Source: Tubulanus polymorphus
Lineage: Eukaryota; Nemertea; Palaeonemertea; Tubulaniformes; Tubulanidae
Assembly (NCBI RefSeq): GCF_964204645.1
Contig: NC_134029.1
Location: forward strand, 10,842,850-10,902,849
DNA: 60,000 bases
Direction: 5' to 3'
This document shows, piece after piece, positions 11,786 through 25,758 of the stretch (its first letter is position 1; each line of letters begins with the position of its first letter). The notes beneath the pieces are model-generated. The model worked only from the letters and a program-made list of their open reading frames with translations. It made no database searches and had not been told where the DNA came from. Both the position numbers and the translations under genes were made by a program.

Positions 11786-12818
11786 AATATAATAAATCAA
11801 TTAAATATAATATTCCAGCAATAGATTTTAATAAAGATATTTCATATAGAAATTAAGTTTTAGATTCATTAATTAATTTAGATATTTATGTTACTGAAAC
11901 TAATTATTCTAATGCAAAGATGGAAAACATATTTCATGTATATTTAATTAATTTTAAAAAATTGAAAGATGAAAAACAATGGTTATTAAAATCTAATATG
12001 AAATATTGGCAGAACCAATTAAATTTTGCAGTTTATTGTGCAACAACAGGATGTGGAATTAGTTGGAATGATCATTTGAATAATTCAAAATATGAATTAA
12101 TTCAAAGTTTATTTAGATTCCATACTTATTTTCAAATAAGATTAATAATAAATGAATTAGAGACTCCTTTGCCAGGATCTAGAGATTTTAAAGAATTAGA
12201 TAATAATATTAATTTATCAAAGTTTTATAAAATTTGTAATGAATTTAATATAGATATAAATATTCTGATTTTAGAACAAAAATTGGAACAATAAGATTAC
12301 TTCCTTGCCCTGAAAATGTTGCAGCATATTGTACACTTCCCATACCATCTAATAGTTTTTATAATATCTATAATAATAAATTAGGTTATGGTAAAATAGA
12401 AACAAAGGATTTAGAAACACTAAATTTCAATAAATTACCGAAATTCTATGATAATTTAAAACAAGAAAACATTAATGGTTGGGTTTATTTTATTTTAGAA
12501 AATAGTGAAGGTTTTACTAAATCAGGTATACAAAGAATAAATCAATCAATTAGAACTTATTTGATATGTATTCTAGGTGCACAGGTTGTAACAAGATCCC
12601 CAATAATAGGAAATTTAAATACATCATTTGATACACAAAAACAATTTAAAGTTTTATTTGAAGATTCTATTCATAATGATAAAAATAGATCGATTCCAGA
12701 AAATATAGTCAGGTACCAAATTTATTTAGATAAATCTCATGTAAGATGAAATTATTGTATAGGACCTAATTTATTAATTATTTCTGATGATTTAATATTA
12801 AAGATGGAAAATATAATT
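11763..12818 (+). pseudogene. Conserved Polinton structural-type protein, 5' part, cut by insertion 2
   Basis: It is homologous to the 433-residue gene at 41787-43088, with a frameshift in the first ten codons and several stops. The block NMKYWQNQLNFAVYCATTGC at about 11996-12055 is strongly conserved. From about 12270 to 12470 the sequence is unrelated to Polinton B, then similarity returns at GWVYFILENSEGFTKSG and continues to 12818, where insertion 2 begins. The reading resumes at 19613. Confidence 0.75.
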
Positions 12819-12848
12819 AGGGTTTTCTGTTACATCACAGAAAACCCT
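12819..12848. repeat. Terminal hairpin of insertion 2
   Basis: AGGGTTTTCTGT and ACAGAAAACCCT flank the loop TACATC. It is identical in stem to the hairpin at 11576-11605. Confidence 0.8.
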
Positions 12849-13924
12849 ATTGAGATTCGCGTGTTTCTTATTATTATTATTATTATTATTATTTTTTTCC
12901 ACACATTTTTTGTCAAAAGTACATAGGCTTTTTTACATTACCGCTGTTGCCGATACAATCCGTCTGATATCATTCAGCTCAGTTCGATCTACAAATACTC
13001 CGTGCGAATTTTGAAGAATCAACGTTACAAAAGCACTGTCGGGCAGTAAACATCGAAAATTGAGCCCCATTCAAAAAGCCGACATGTTTTTCTAAGTCGT
13101 CTTTCCGAAATCTACCGCGCGTTTCTTGTCACATCGATTATCAATTCAAGCATAAATTAACAAATTTATTACCCAAAGATTGCACATTCTGTCGCGGTTT
13201 TTAAAAACTAATTTTAACAATAACCCATTTTCCTCATCAAATTATAATACCAATACACAGGAAATTTACTACTTTAGATTTTAAAAGCACTGTCGAGCCG
13301 TAAACATCGACAAATCGACGTGTGTCACTACATCGTCGTTCCGGGAATCAGCTGCGAGTTTCTCCTCATTCTGAGAATCAAATCGAGTACAAATTAATTT
13401 ATTACTACCAGTGATTGGGCTGCGGGCGTCAAGCAGTTAATTTAGCAATACCTATTTTTCTTTACCAAATTTACCGTGTTTTTACTAAGATAAATGTACC
13501 GGGGAGTCGTAGGCCTAAACTAAACACGCCGAAGAGATTATAGGGGAGAAAAGCTGTTATGTCGACGAGGTATCAAAATAAAACAATATATTACTTTATT
13601 CGGCCGCGGGCCTCCATATCAATACCATCAATATTCTATATTTCCTACAGTACATACCGATCATTGTCAAATCCACAAGGTATTTACTAAATACAAGTAT
13701 AAAGCACAGTCGTATCCGTATGCTGGACTCACACTTGACATTCGGAGTAAGCGTTCGCTGTGGGGGAAAGGAGATCGTTCGCTGGGTCACATGAAGTGTT
13801 TATCGAGTTTTACGCGACTTTAAAGTTTTAGTATGGTGGCTGATAAGATAACAAAACACGAATATGCAAATGAGGGCGACATTACGACAAAACGACAAAA
13901 CTAAAATAACGCGAGAAAACAATG
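12849..13924. other. Non-coding interior of insertion 2 next to its hairpin end
   Basis: The first 250 bases match the inverted right end of insertion 1. An ATT microsatellite lies near 12869-12893. The segment GCACTGTCG followed by CGTAAACATCG occurs twice (about 13036 and 13288). No convincing coding region is visible. Confidence 0.5.
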
Positions 13925-16900
13925 ATTTTGATTTTGTCGCCCGCGACAATTCATTATTTTGGTTTTATCGCCCACGACAATTCATTACTTTGGTTTTATC
14001 GCCAGCGACAATGCATTATTTTGGTTTTGTCGCCCGCGACAATTCTTCTTTTTGGTTTTGTCGCCAGCGACAATTCATTATTTTGGTTTTATATTTTGTT
14101 TTTGTCGTCTGCGACAATTTTCTTTTTTGATTTTGTCGCCCGCGACAATTCAATATTTTGGTTTTATCGCCTGCGACAATTCAATATTTTGGTTTTATCG
14201 CCCGCGATAATTCAATATTTTGGTTTTATCGCCCGCGATAATTCATTATTTTGGTTTTGTCGCCCGCAACAATTCATTATTACGGTTTTATCGCCCGCGA
14301 CAATTCATTATTTTGGTTTTGTCGCCCGCGACAATTCACCATTTTGGTTTTGTCGCCCGCGACAATTCATTATTTTGGTTTTATCGCCCGCGACAATTCA
14401 TTATTTTGGTTTTATTGCCAGCGACAATTCATTATTTTGGTTTTGTCGGCCCGACAATTCTTTTTTTGGTTTTGTCGCCCGCGACAATTCATTAGTTTGG
14501 TTTTGTCGCCCGCGATAATTCAATATTTTGGTTTTGTCGCCCGCGACAATTCATTATTTTGGTTTTATCGCCCGCGACAATTCAATATTTTGGTTTTATC
14601 GCTCGCGACAATTCATTATTTTGGTTTTGTCGCCCGAGACAATTCATTATTTTAGTTTTATCGCCCGCGAAAATTCATTATTTTGGTTTTATCGCCCGCG
14701 ACAATTCATTATTTTGCTTTTGTCGCCCGCGACAATACACCATTTTGGTTTTGTCGCCTGGACAATTCACCATTTTGGTTTTGTCGCCCGCGACGATTCA
14801 TTATTTTTGTTTTGTCGCCCCGACAATTCTTTTTTTGGTTTTGTCGCCCGCGACAATTGTCGCCCGCGACAATTCAATATTTTGGTTTTATCGCCCTCGA
14901 CAATTCATTGCTTTGGTTTTATCTCCAGCGACAATTCATTATTTTGGTTTTGTCACCCGCGACAATTCTTGTTTTTGGTTTTGACGCCCGCGACAATTCA
15001 TTATTTTGGTTTTATACTTTGTTTTTGTCGCCTGCGACAATTTTTTTTTGGTTTTGTCGCCCGCAACAATTCAATATTTTGGTTTTGTCGCCCGCGACAA
15101 TTCATTATTTTGGTTTAATCGCCCGCGACAATTCAATATTTTAGTTTTATCGCCTGCGATAATTCATTATTTTGGTTTTATCGCCCGCGACAATTCATTA
15201 TTTTGGTTTTATCGTCCGCGACAATTCATTATTTTGGTTTTGTCGCTCGAGACAATTCATTATTTTAGTTTTATCGCCCGCGACAATTCATTAGTTTGGT
15301 TTTATCGCCTGAGACAATTCAATATTTTGGTTTTATCGCCTGCGACAATTCAATATTTTGGTTTTATCGCCCGCGATAATTCATTATTTTGGTTTTGTCG
15401 CCTGAGAAAAATCATTATTTTGGTTTTATCGCCAGCGACAATTCATTATTACGGTTTTATCGCCCGTGACAATTCATTATTTTGGTTTTATCGCCCGCGA
15501 CAATTCATTATTTTGGTTTTGTCGCCTGAGAAAATTCATTATTTTGGTTTTATCGCCCGCGACAATTCATTATTACGGTTTTATCGCCCGCGACAATTCA
15601 TTATTTTGGTTTTGTCGCCTGGACAATTCACCATTTTGGTTTTGTCGCCCGCGACAATTCATTATTTTGGTTTTATCGCCCGCGACAATTCATTATTTTG
15701 GTTTTATCGCCAGCGACAATTCATTATTTTGGTTTTGTCGGCCGCGACAATTCATTATTTTGGTTTTATCGCCCGTGACAATTCAATATTTTGGTTTTAT
15801 CGCCCGCGATAATTCATTATTTTGGTTTTATCGCTCGCGACAATTCATTATTTTGGTTTTGTCGCCCGAGACAATTCATTATTTTGGTTTTATCGCCCGC
15901 GACAATTCATTATTTTGCTTTTGTCGCCCGCGACAATTCATTATTTTGCTTTTGTCGCCCGCGACAATTCACCATTTTGGTTTTGTCGCCTGGACAATTC
16001 ACCATTTTGGTTTTGTCGCCCGCGACAATTCTTTTTTTGGTTTTGTCGCCCGCGACAATTCATTAGTTTGGTTTTGTCGCCCGCGACAATTCATTTATTT
16101 GGTTTTATCGCCCGCGACAATTCAATATTTTGGTTTTATCGCCCGCGATAATTCATTATTTTGGTTTTATCGCTCGCGACAATTCATTATTTTGGTTTTG
16201 TCGCCCGAGACAATTCATTATTTTGGTTTTATCGCCCGCGACAATTCATTATTTTGGTTTTATCGCCCGCGACAATTCATTATTTTGGTTTTGTCGCCTG
16301 AGAAAATTCATTATTTTGGTTTTATCGCCCACGACAATTCATTATTACGGTTTTATCGCCCGCGACAATACATTATTTTGGTTTTGTCGCCTGGACAATT
16401 CACCATTTTGGTTTTGTCGCCCGCGACAATTCATTATTTTGGTTTTATCGCCCGCGACAATTCATTATTTCGGTTTTATCGCCAGCGACAATTCATTATT
16501 TTGGTTTTGTCGCCCGCGACAATTCATTATTTTGGTTTTATCGCCCGCGACAATTCAATATTTTGGTTTTATCGCCCGCGATAATTCATTATTTTGGTTT
16601 TATCGCTCGCGACAATTCATTATTTTGGTTTTGTCGCCCGAGACAATTCATTATTTTGGTTTTATCGCCCGCGACAATTCATTATTTTGCTTTTGTCGCC
16701 CGCGACAATTCATTATTTTGCTTTTGTCGCCCGCGACAATTCACCATTTTGGTTTTGTCGCCTGGACAATTCACCATTTTGGTTTTGTCGCCCGCGACAA
16801 TTCATTATTTTGGTTTTGTCGCCCCGACAATTCTTTTTTTGGTTTTGTCGCCCGCGACAATTCATTAGTTTGGTTTTGTCGCCCGCGACAATTCATTATT

Positions 16901-17625
16901 TTGGTTTTATCGCCCGCGACAATTCAATATTTTGGTTTTATCGCCCGCGATAATTCATTATTTTGGTTTTATCGCTCGCGACAATTCATTATTTTGGTTT
17001 TGTCGCCCGAGACAATTCATTATTTTGGTTTTATCGCCCGCGACAATTCATTATTTTGCTTTTGTCGCCTGGACAATTCACCATTTTGGTTTTGTCGCCC
17101 GCGACAATTCATTATTTTGGTTTTGTCGCCCCGACAATTCTTGTTTTTGGTTTTGACGCCCGCGACAATTCATTATTTTGGTTTTATACTTTGTTTTTGT
17201 TGCCCGCGACAATTTTTTTTTTGGTTTTGTCGCCCGCAACAATTCAATATTTTGGTTTTGTCGCCCGCAACAATTCATTATTTTGGTTTTATCGCCCGCG
17301 ACAATTCTATATTTTAGTTTTATCGCCCGCGATAATTCATTATTTTATTTTTATCGCCCGCAACAATTCAATATTTTGTTTTTATCGTCCGCGACAATTC
17401 ATTATTTCAATTATGTCGCTCGAGGCAATTCATTAATTTGGTTTTATCGTCCGCGACAATTCATTATTTTGGTTTTGTCGCTCGATACAATTCATTATTT
17501 TGGTTTTATCGCCTGCGACAATTCATTAGTTTGGTTTTGTCGGCCGTGACAATTCAATATTTTGGTTTTATCACCCGCGACAATTCATTAGTTTGGTTTT
17601 GTCGCCTGCGACAATTCTTTTTCAG
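13925..17625. repeat. 31-bp hairpin satellite, main block (about 115-120 copies)
   Basis: The monomer is about 31 bp and built around TGTCGCCCGCGACA, a 6-bp stem with a CC loop, followed by ATTCATTATTTTGG. Because 31 is not a multiple of three and the monomer lacks stops on the plus strand, long ORFs open in all three forward frames (repeats such as WFCRPRQF). These are a by-product, not proteins. Some monomers read ATCGC-CC-GCGAT, which keeps pairing at the changed base, while others are mixed. A higher-order period of about 770-800 bp is visible: equivalent variants lie at 15791 and 16563, and at 16130 and 16932. Confidence 0.9.
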
Positions 17626-18840
<1,215 letters not shown>

Positions 18841-19232
18841 GTTTGGTTTTGTCTCCCGCGACAATTCATTATTCTGGTTTTGTCGCACGCAACAATTCAA
18901 TATTTTGTTTTTGTCGTCCGCGACAATTCATTATTTTGGTTTTATCGCCGCGACAATTCAATATTTTGGTTTTAACACCCGCGACGATTCATTATTGTGG
19001 TTTTATCGCCGCGACAATTCAATATTTTGGTTTTAACACCCGCGACAATTCATTATTGTGGTTTTATCGCCCGCGACAATTCATTATTTTGGTTTTATCG
19101 CCCGCGACAATTCATTATTTTGGTTTTATCGACCGCGACAATTCATTATTTTTGTTTTGTCGCCCGTGACAATTCAATATTTTGGTTTTGTCACCCGCGA
19201 CAATGCATTATTTTGGTTTTGTCCCCGTGGTT
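18841..19232. repeat. 31-bp hairpin satellite, second block (about 12 copies)
   Basis: Same monomer family as 13925-17625, more diverged (GTCTCCCGCGACA, ATCGCCGCGACA). It is separated from the main block by the 155-bp array. Confidence 0.85.
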
Positions 19233-19309
19233 TTGTCGGAACATTAAGTTTTTTGGTCGAACAGTGTGTTAAGGTCGTTTTGGAAATTTACTCGGTCTGA
19301 TATATTTTG

Positions 19310-19575
19310 GATTACTGTGTATGTCATTTGTCAGGACATTAAACAGAAGACGACTTAGGATACTACCTTGCGTGACTCCACTAGTTGGACCGTCTCATTC
19401 CAAGATGAGGCGTTCCGTTGATTTCGGTTACAAGTATCCGTTCAGAGATAACTGCTGAGCCATTTTAACGACCTATCATTGATACTGTTTCCTAATAGAC
19501 TCTTTAGTAATGGCTGATGTTGAACCTTATCAAATGCTTTGTTGAAATCCACCGTTGAACAGGATTCTAAGACTG
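19310..19575 (-). pseudogene. Non-LTR retrotransposon reverse transcriptase fragment
   Basis: On the minus strand, reading from 19575 downward, VDFNKAFDKVQH is followed by a WLSSYL segment and, after frame breaks, SGVTQGSILSRLLFNVLTND. These match reverse transcriptase motif A and the PQG/LLFN motif B region of LINE-type elements. Only about 85 codons survive, with a stop and at least one frameshift. The clade cannot be set from this fragment. Confidence 0.75.
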
Positions 19576-19612
19576 TGCAGAAAACCCGTTATCGCTGCTT
19601 TGCAGCTATATT

Positions 19613-19942
19613 TGGTTATAATAATTTGATTAAAACTGCAACAATAAATAATTCATTAAGATTAAATGACATAAATAAAATGATTATTACTGCTCCATAA
19701 TTAATGGAAGGTGAAAAAATAAAAAACATATTCAATCAACAGAAACTAAAACTAAGAATATTCAATTAAATAATGATTCTAAAATAAAAGATTACAATAC
19801 ATCAGAAAATGTAAAAACTGATATTATTCAACATGATATAATTAAAACTAATAATGATAATAAATCACATGAAAATACTAAATTAGCTAAATTAACGTGT
19901 ATAGGAATTGTAATAGTAGGAATATTATATTTCAAATTTTAA
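19613..19942 (+). pseudogene. Conserved Polinton structural-type protein, 3' part after insertion 2
   Basis: This continues the gene begun at 11763. Similarity to the C-terminus of the 433-residue B protein resumes exactly at GGTTATAATAAT. It carries stops near 19690 and 19700 and keeps the lysine/asparagine-rich tail and the C-terminal hydrophobic anchor (GIVIVGILYFKF). Confidence 0.75.
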
Positions 19943-19958
19943 TTTTTATAAGATATAA

Positions 19959-21394
19959 ATGGATGTAGAAGGTGGAGAAGATTATGAAATGGGAGAAATG
20001 GGAAATAATAATGAAGGATATATTGATGATGATTATAATGATGATGAAACTAATATTGATAATGATGATGGATCAGCATATAATACTAATTTAGCAGATA
20101 GTGGTTCTAAAGCCCCATCCACAGACGAGTTTGATAGAAGAACTAAATCGAGAATAAATCCTGAAAATGAAAATCCAGATTTAGTAAAACAAAATTTAGA
20201 AAATAATGAATTTATATATAATTTCAAACCTATATTTGAAAGATCTGGATATAATATCAATGATAGAGGTGCTAGATATTTAGTAAGAGAATTAAAATTT
20301 TTAGATGGTGAATATTATTATCATTTGAAAGATGATTGTTATATTGATATCTCTTATAAAAATCAAAATAAAATATAAGCAGAATCAACTTTGAGTAATT
20401 TAGAACCATCTAGAATTAAAAGAATAAGTAATAGTAATGAAATGGAAAATGTTTCACAAGAAGAAATAAATCAAAATAAAAGAGTATTTAAACAAAGAAT
20501 TAATGACCTTAATTTGAAACAATCAATAATAATTTAGAAACAGAAACAACTTCTGGTAAACTTAAATCAAATAAAGATCCAATTGAAAAACTATTACCAA
20601 ATGGATTACTTGATGCAACGAATCAAGAATTAGAAGATTTAAATATATTTTCTGATAAAGCAATCAGAGAAATTATTAGTATAAGACTTGCATCTGATAA
20701 AATTGCGCATGATAAAAGTATAAGAGATTTTAAAATTAGAACTTTAGAAAACTATAGAACTGATAAAATGAAAGAAATAGAACAATTAAAATTAGATAGA
20801 GATAATAAAGTTATTGACGAAATCGAATTTAGAAAAAAGAAATGCATATTTAGAAAAAGAAACAGATTATTTAAAATATAACATAGAATTTCAGAAAGAA
20901 GAAATTTAATTGTTAAAAAAAATCATATCATTATAATGTTAATAGATTAAAAATTATTTTTAAAGATTTGTTGATAAAAGCAAATTCTGAAATATCATTA
21001 AAAGATAGAATAAAATTATTATTGAAGTTAGAAGGTATAACAATTCTTTCAATTCTAACAGCTGTAACTATGGTATTCACAAAAACAGGTTTAGCAATAT
21101 CAAATTCATTAAAATCTACCCCTACGTCCAATAAACCAGATAAACCCCCAAATGATAATAATTCTATACAAGATAAAGTGAAAGATGATTTTAAAAAATT
21201 AGCAAAATATTTATGGGAACTATCTAAAAAAATCTGCTGCTGCTTCACCAGGAATTATAGCATCAATTGTTGGTTTTATATTGAAATCTGCAGGAAATAC
21301 TATTAACTTTGCTGCAGAACATATTATTTTAATTTTAATTACAATTGTTAGTGCAATTATTTTTGGGTTAGTGAATATGATAAAAAATAAATAA
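19959..21394 (+). pseudogene. Acidic, coiled-coil, membrane-ended Polinton protein, broken
   Basis: It is homologous at both ends to the 563-residue gene at 43105-44796. The acidic N-terminus (MDVEGGEDYEMGEMGNNNEG) is nearly identical up to about residue 50. The centre, roughly 20100-20640, is unrelated to B. From SADKIAHDKSIRDFK-like sequence near 20700 similarity resumes through the coiled coil to the C-terminal hydrophobic region (ASIVGFILKSAGNTINFAAE). Stops at 20376 and near 20535 and 20907 and frame changes break it. Confidence 0.75.
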
Positions 21395-21414
21395 TTAATT
21401 TTTTTGTTAAATAA

Positions 21415-22606
21415 ATGAGTGGGAGTTATATAAATCCTTCTAAGAGTTCTAGAATATCTAATGCTATTAAGGCAGAAAGATCTCATCATATAATTACTCA
21501 TAATCCTTCTAATATTAATCCTGATGAAACTTTATATGTTAGAATTCCTCGATTAACACAAAATACTTTTTATGTTCCAAATAGTATTTATTTATCAGCT
21601 GATATAAAAGTAACTGGCCATGATAATAATTATGTTGTTGATAATGTTGGAAGATATTTGATTAAAAAATTAACTATAAAGATTGGTCCAGAAACAGTTT
21701 TCTCATTAGATGATTATAATTTATTTATGCATTATAAAGATTTATGGTTAACAAAAGAAAATAGAAATAATGTGATATTTTTAGGCATCCAATCAGAAAA
21801 CCATAATAAATTAAGATCAGAAGCTAATAATGCAATAATAACTAATGCTACAGATAATTTGATAAAAAAGATTTATGGAAGCAAATATAAAATTCCATTA
21901 GATTTTGAATTGATAGATAATAATGCACCTTTATATAAATACGCAATTCAAGAAGGTATTATATTTGAAATTACATTTGCTCCTGTTAATGAAATAGTAT
22001 TATCAAGTGTAATAAAAGATATGGGTTATAAATTATCGAATATATGTTTAGAATATGATGCAGTAACTGACGAAAATATTGCTAACACAATTCAAACTCA
22101 ATACAATCAAGGATTTTGATTATTATATGATTATATTGATAAATTTAAAACTGTAACTATTAATGCAAATGATGAAATAATTAATGAGAATATCAACTTC
22201 CCAAGAAGATCTATTAATTAAGGTATATTAATATTTTTTACCATTGCTACATATTCAAATGGCGCAATACAGGTTGATAATTATTATAATCCTGAAATAA
22301 CAAGAGTAGAAATAACTATTGAAGGTATAGCAAATAAAATATTCTGTCAAGGAATGAGAATGATTGATCAATGGCCAGAAATTAGAAAACATTTTATGAA
22401 TGAAAAAGTAAAATCATCTGATTTTAGAACGACAGAGGATAATTCATTACATGGTTCTGGGAAAAAAACTACAAAATACAAAAGATGGAATACAATTATT
22501 CATGACAAAGAAAAAAGGAAGTTTAAATTTCAAAATGCATATTTATATTGTATCTGACGCGCAATTAAATATTGTAAATTCTCAATTTAATAGTGTTATG
22601 TATTAA
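21415..22606 (+). pseudogene. Polinton major capsid protein, pseudogene (copy A)
   Basis: The first 234 codons are open and closely match the capsid gene of Polinton B (ETLYVRIPRL, VGRYLIKKLTIKIGPETVF, YKDLWLTKENRN). A TGA at 22117-22119 ends the frame. A second in-frame stop, TAA at 22219-22221, falls at the position where B also has TAA. The C-terminal part continues with EITIEGIANKIFCQGMRMID and has a frameshift near 22460. In this family the protein forms the double jelly-roll capsomer. Confidence 0.85.
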
Positions 22607-22638
22607 AATGTTAGTTTTAATAAAAAATTCTATAATAC

Positions 22639-23463
22639 ATGGAGGCAGGTAAAGTATATAAACATATTCCATACATTGATAGACATGAAAATAATGATGG
22701 CTTATATAATGTAATACCTTGTAATATAGCTTTGATATTTGATCCTATTTTCAAAAATTATAAAACTAAACTAATAGAAATCGATAATAATAAAAGTTAA
22801 GTTTTTGATAATTTAAGTAATGAAATTGATAATAATGTTTTAACTTCTACATCTGATAATGTTTTACCTTCTACATATAATAATGAAATAATATTAGATT
22901 ATAGTGAAAATAGAAATTATTGTGGTTATTGTAAAGGTGAATTTTCAAACAGCCCATCAAATTGGAATAACCATATGAATACATTTGTACATATTACTAA
23001 TGTTATAAAACGCGTTGGTTTAAGAGAATTTATAGAACACCCATTTAGATATGTAACAAAGTTTGTTTCAAATAAAAAAGTAAATGGTAAAGATTTATAT
23101 AAAGATTTATTAGGTGAATTTTTATCTAAGGGACCTGAACACAGTAAAGCGGAATTAGATTTAACTGATGTTAATAAAATATTAGGATCAAACATTGTAA
23201 ATAAAATATTAAGACCAAACACTAAGAAAGAGGATAATGAAAATATAGTAACAGTTAAGCATATTGATAATGAAGATTATTTAGATACAGATTGGACGAA
23301 ACGTAAAGTAGTAACTATTAATGACGCAGTAGACAGGATGAAAAAGGATTATAATGAAGAAACTTATGATGATCCGGTAGATAGGTTTAATAGATTGTTA
23401 GAGTCTGATAAAGAATTGGAGAATGATGATGAAAATGATGTTAATTATCTCACATTCATATAA
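22639..23463 (+). pseudogene. Variable zinc-finger gene at the end of the rightward unit, broken
   Basis: It occupies the slot of 46173-47321 in Polinton B. It starts with an ATGGAGG, has a TAA at 22798-22800, and then encodes YCGYCKGEFSNSPSNWNNHM, a single C2H2-like finger similar in style to the first finger of the B protein. The remaining about 160 codons (22975-23463) are open, acidic and unrelated to B. No function is known; it looks like an accessory gene with a shared finger and an exchanged C-terminal part. Confidence 0.6.
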
Positions 23464-23794
23464 AATAATAGTTGAAAATGGTATAAAATAATAGTTAATA
23501 AAAAAGGGGTTTTACGCATTTATATTTAGGTATCTAATACGTGTCTAATACGTATCTAATACGTATTTAAGTATTTATGTATCTAATATGTATTAATCTA
23601 AATAACCTTTATTATTTTCAAACTTAGTTGAAAAATACAAATATATTAGTTGAAAATTTAAAATAAATAATATATTTTCAAAAGGGGGTTTTAAGTATTA
23701 ATGTATCTAATACGTATCTAATACGTACTAAATACGTATTAAGGTATCTAATACGTATTTAATACATATCTAATACATAAATGCTTAAAATACC
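23464..23794. repeat. Convergent spacer with TATCTAATACGTA repeats
   Basis: This lies between the rightward and leftward units of Polinton A. TATCTAATACGTA or close variants occur about ten times, in two clusters (23530-23600 and 23700-23780), many containing the palindrome TACGTA. Polinton B has a related TATCTAATACATA run at 47905-47935. It may act as a bidirectional end-of-transcription or replication region; that is inference. Confidence 0.6.
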
Positions 23795-24193
23795 TTATTT
23801 TATAAATTTATATTCATAAGGAAATTGAAGCTTCAGAAGTAATTTTGAGCCTTTATGGTTCTTTAATTTATTCATATATTCATCATGTAATTCAGTAGGT
23901 ATTATTTGATTCTCTTCCAATTTTTTCCAATCTCTCATATATTCTGGATTATTTGCTCGCCATTGTTTTTTCAATTCTTTACATTTTTCTAGATTATTTT
24001 TATAATATTGTTTACTATTTTGATTATGGCAGCTTTTGCAGTTATGACGTAAACCATCTTTGCCGATCTTACGTTTATAATAATCTTTAAATGGCTTACT
24101 TTTTTTACATTTGCAACATGTCTTCTGATAAATATTTATAAAACCATAATTATTGTTTGTAATATCTATAGTTTGTGATTGTTCTGGCTCCAT
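23795..24193 (-). pseudogene. Deletion fusion: HNH zinc-finger N-terminus joined to ATPase C-terminus
   Basis: Residues 1 to about 85 match the N-terminal part of the HNH protein at 52290-52958 (CCKCKKSKPF, CKSCHNQNSKQYYKN, KKQWRANNPEYM). From LEENQIIPTELHDEYMNKL to the end it matches the C-terminus of the packaging ATPase at 47947-48558. The junction therefore removed everything between the two genes, including the integrase. The frame is open, so a fusion protein could be made, but it lacks both the HNH active site and the Walker motifs. The start is the ATG at 24193 in a TTAAAATGG context at the terminal repeat edge. Confidence 0.82.
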
Positions 24194-24416
24194 TTTAATA
24201 TCCAATTTTTTATGAAAATAGATTTTAGAAGTTATTCATATTCATTTATATGAATATTTTAAGAGTAATAGGGAATATGGGGGGTTCAGATTAAAGGTTG
24301 AGAGGGCGAGTTCATAAAAAATGAAAAAATAATTCGAGTGTGCGAGAATTTATTTTTCATTTTTTATGAACTCGACCTCTCGACCTTTGATCTGAACCCC
24401 CATATTCCCTATTACT
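24189..24416. repeat. Right terminal inverted repeat of Polinton A
   Basis: Inverted match to 690-908. The outer unit 24264-24416 is again a near-palindrome bounded by AGTAATAGGG and CCCTATTACT, and the inner dyad ATTCATTTATATGAAT lies at 24240-24255. Confidence 0.88.
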
Positions 24417-24422
24417 TAGGGG
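24417..24422. repeat. Target-site duplication of Polinton A, right (TAGGGG)
   Basis: Identical to 684-689 and directly abutting the terminal CCCTATTACT. Confidence 0.9.
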
Positions 24423-24720
24423 TATCCTTGATGACGAGAGGTGGTCCTTCACGTCATGACATTATCCTTCATGTTATGAGTTTATCCTTCACGTTATGGG
24501 TTTATCCTTCACGTGATGACTTAAACGTCTGTTTGGTGGGGATGGCCGCCCATAAGTATTTTTCATAGGTACCCTGTAGACTACCCCGCCAATACGGGTA
24601 GCCGAGCAAACCGGAAAACTCATAACGCGCGACATTACTGGCGGGTAGTCTAGAGAGGCCAATGAAAACTCCGGTTTGCTGAACTACCCCTCTTTGCGGG
24701 GATGCGGTATGATGTTTGAA
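24423..24720. repeat. Inverted-repeat DNA element, right part
   Basis: TATCCTTGATGACG and TCCTTCACGTCATGACATT continue the inverted match to the window start. TTATCCTTCACGTTATG is repeated three to four times. A second foldback follows (TAGACTACCCCGCC at about 24578 with GGCGGGTAGTCTA at about 24641). No coding sequence. Confidence 0.6.
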
Positions 24721-25176
24721 CTGACAGTTTCAAGTGGTTAATGGGTGTTTCAAGTGCTTTATATTTAAAAATTTGATTAATTTACTCGTTAATTACTCGT
24801 TACTTAATAATAATAATAATAATAATAATTTATTTACTTATAAAGCGCATTTCTATAAAACATAATCATTGCACTTCACATTATTAAAACATATAAGACA
24901 GAAGCAGATTAAAACACTAATTGTACAGGTTTCTTAAATAAAAAGTAATGATACTTACGTGATACTTAATTAATATATAAAATTATTTCTCTATATTTGG
25001 GCTTATTAATCTAAATTATTTCACTCACACTTTACGCTAAGTTTACGCTGACCAATATAGAAAGCTGTAAGGCCTAAGAAAAGATGCATTAAGTATATCA
25101 TATCTTTCAATATAATGAAGAAGTATTCAATTGGCCATCTGATCACAACAATAGTCTAACTTGTCTTATTGAATTT

Positions 25177-25440
25177 ACCATCACTGACCACCAGTGACCA
25201 ATTCATGCTTCTCGAATATGAGAACGAAATACCACGTTACGGTGTCAAACTAGAAAGGATTCGCCATTGAAAATTCATAAACTGACCATCACTGACCACC
25301 ACTGACCAATTCAAACTTCTCGAATATAAGAACGATATACCAGTACCGCATTTGGTGTCAAACTAGAAAGGATTCGCCATTGAAAATCAATAAATTGACC
25401 ATCACTGACCACCACTGTCCAAGTGAAACTTCTCGAATAC
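25177..25440. repeat. About 110-bp tandem repeat, 2.3 units
   Basis: ACCATCACTGACCACC recurs at 25177, 25284 and 25398 with ACTTCTCGAATA and AAGGATTCGCCATTGAAAAT in each unit. Confidence 0.75.
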
Positions 25441-25758
25441 CGTGGTCGAATTCGAAAGTGCTTGTCGTCGTGTTGCTATTTCTAGAGACCAGAAGTATGT
25501 TTTGCTACTATTTGTGAATGGCGTTGACATGGTGGAAATATATTACCCATAAATAGGTTACACATCTGGATCGCAGCACCCTCACTTGCCGCAGTGCGTT
25601 ATTTTCACTACATAGTAATGCTAATACATAAACTTTTTTACTACTTGACTCGAAGCTTGACTCGAATCATCTGAACAGTACTGCGTTTGAAAACTCAACG
25701 AATAGAAAATGTTTGCGGGAAGCGCCTACAAATAAGTTATGATAAGATAAAATCTATG

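Noticed and set aside
13925-17625. CRISPR-like array from the regular short repeats
   Set aside because: There are no spacers; adjacent units are head-to-tail satellite monomers in a eukaryotic setting.
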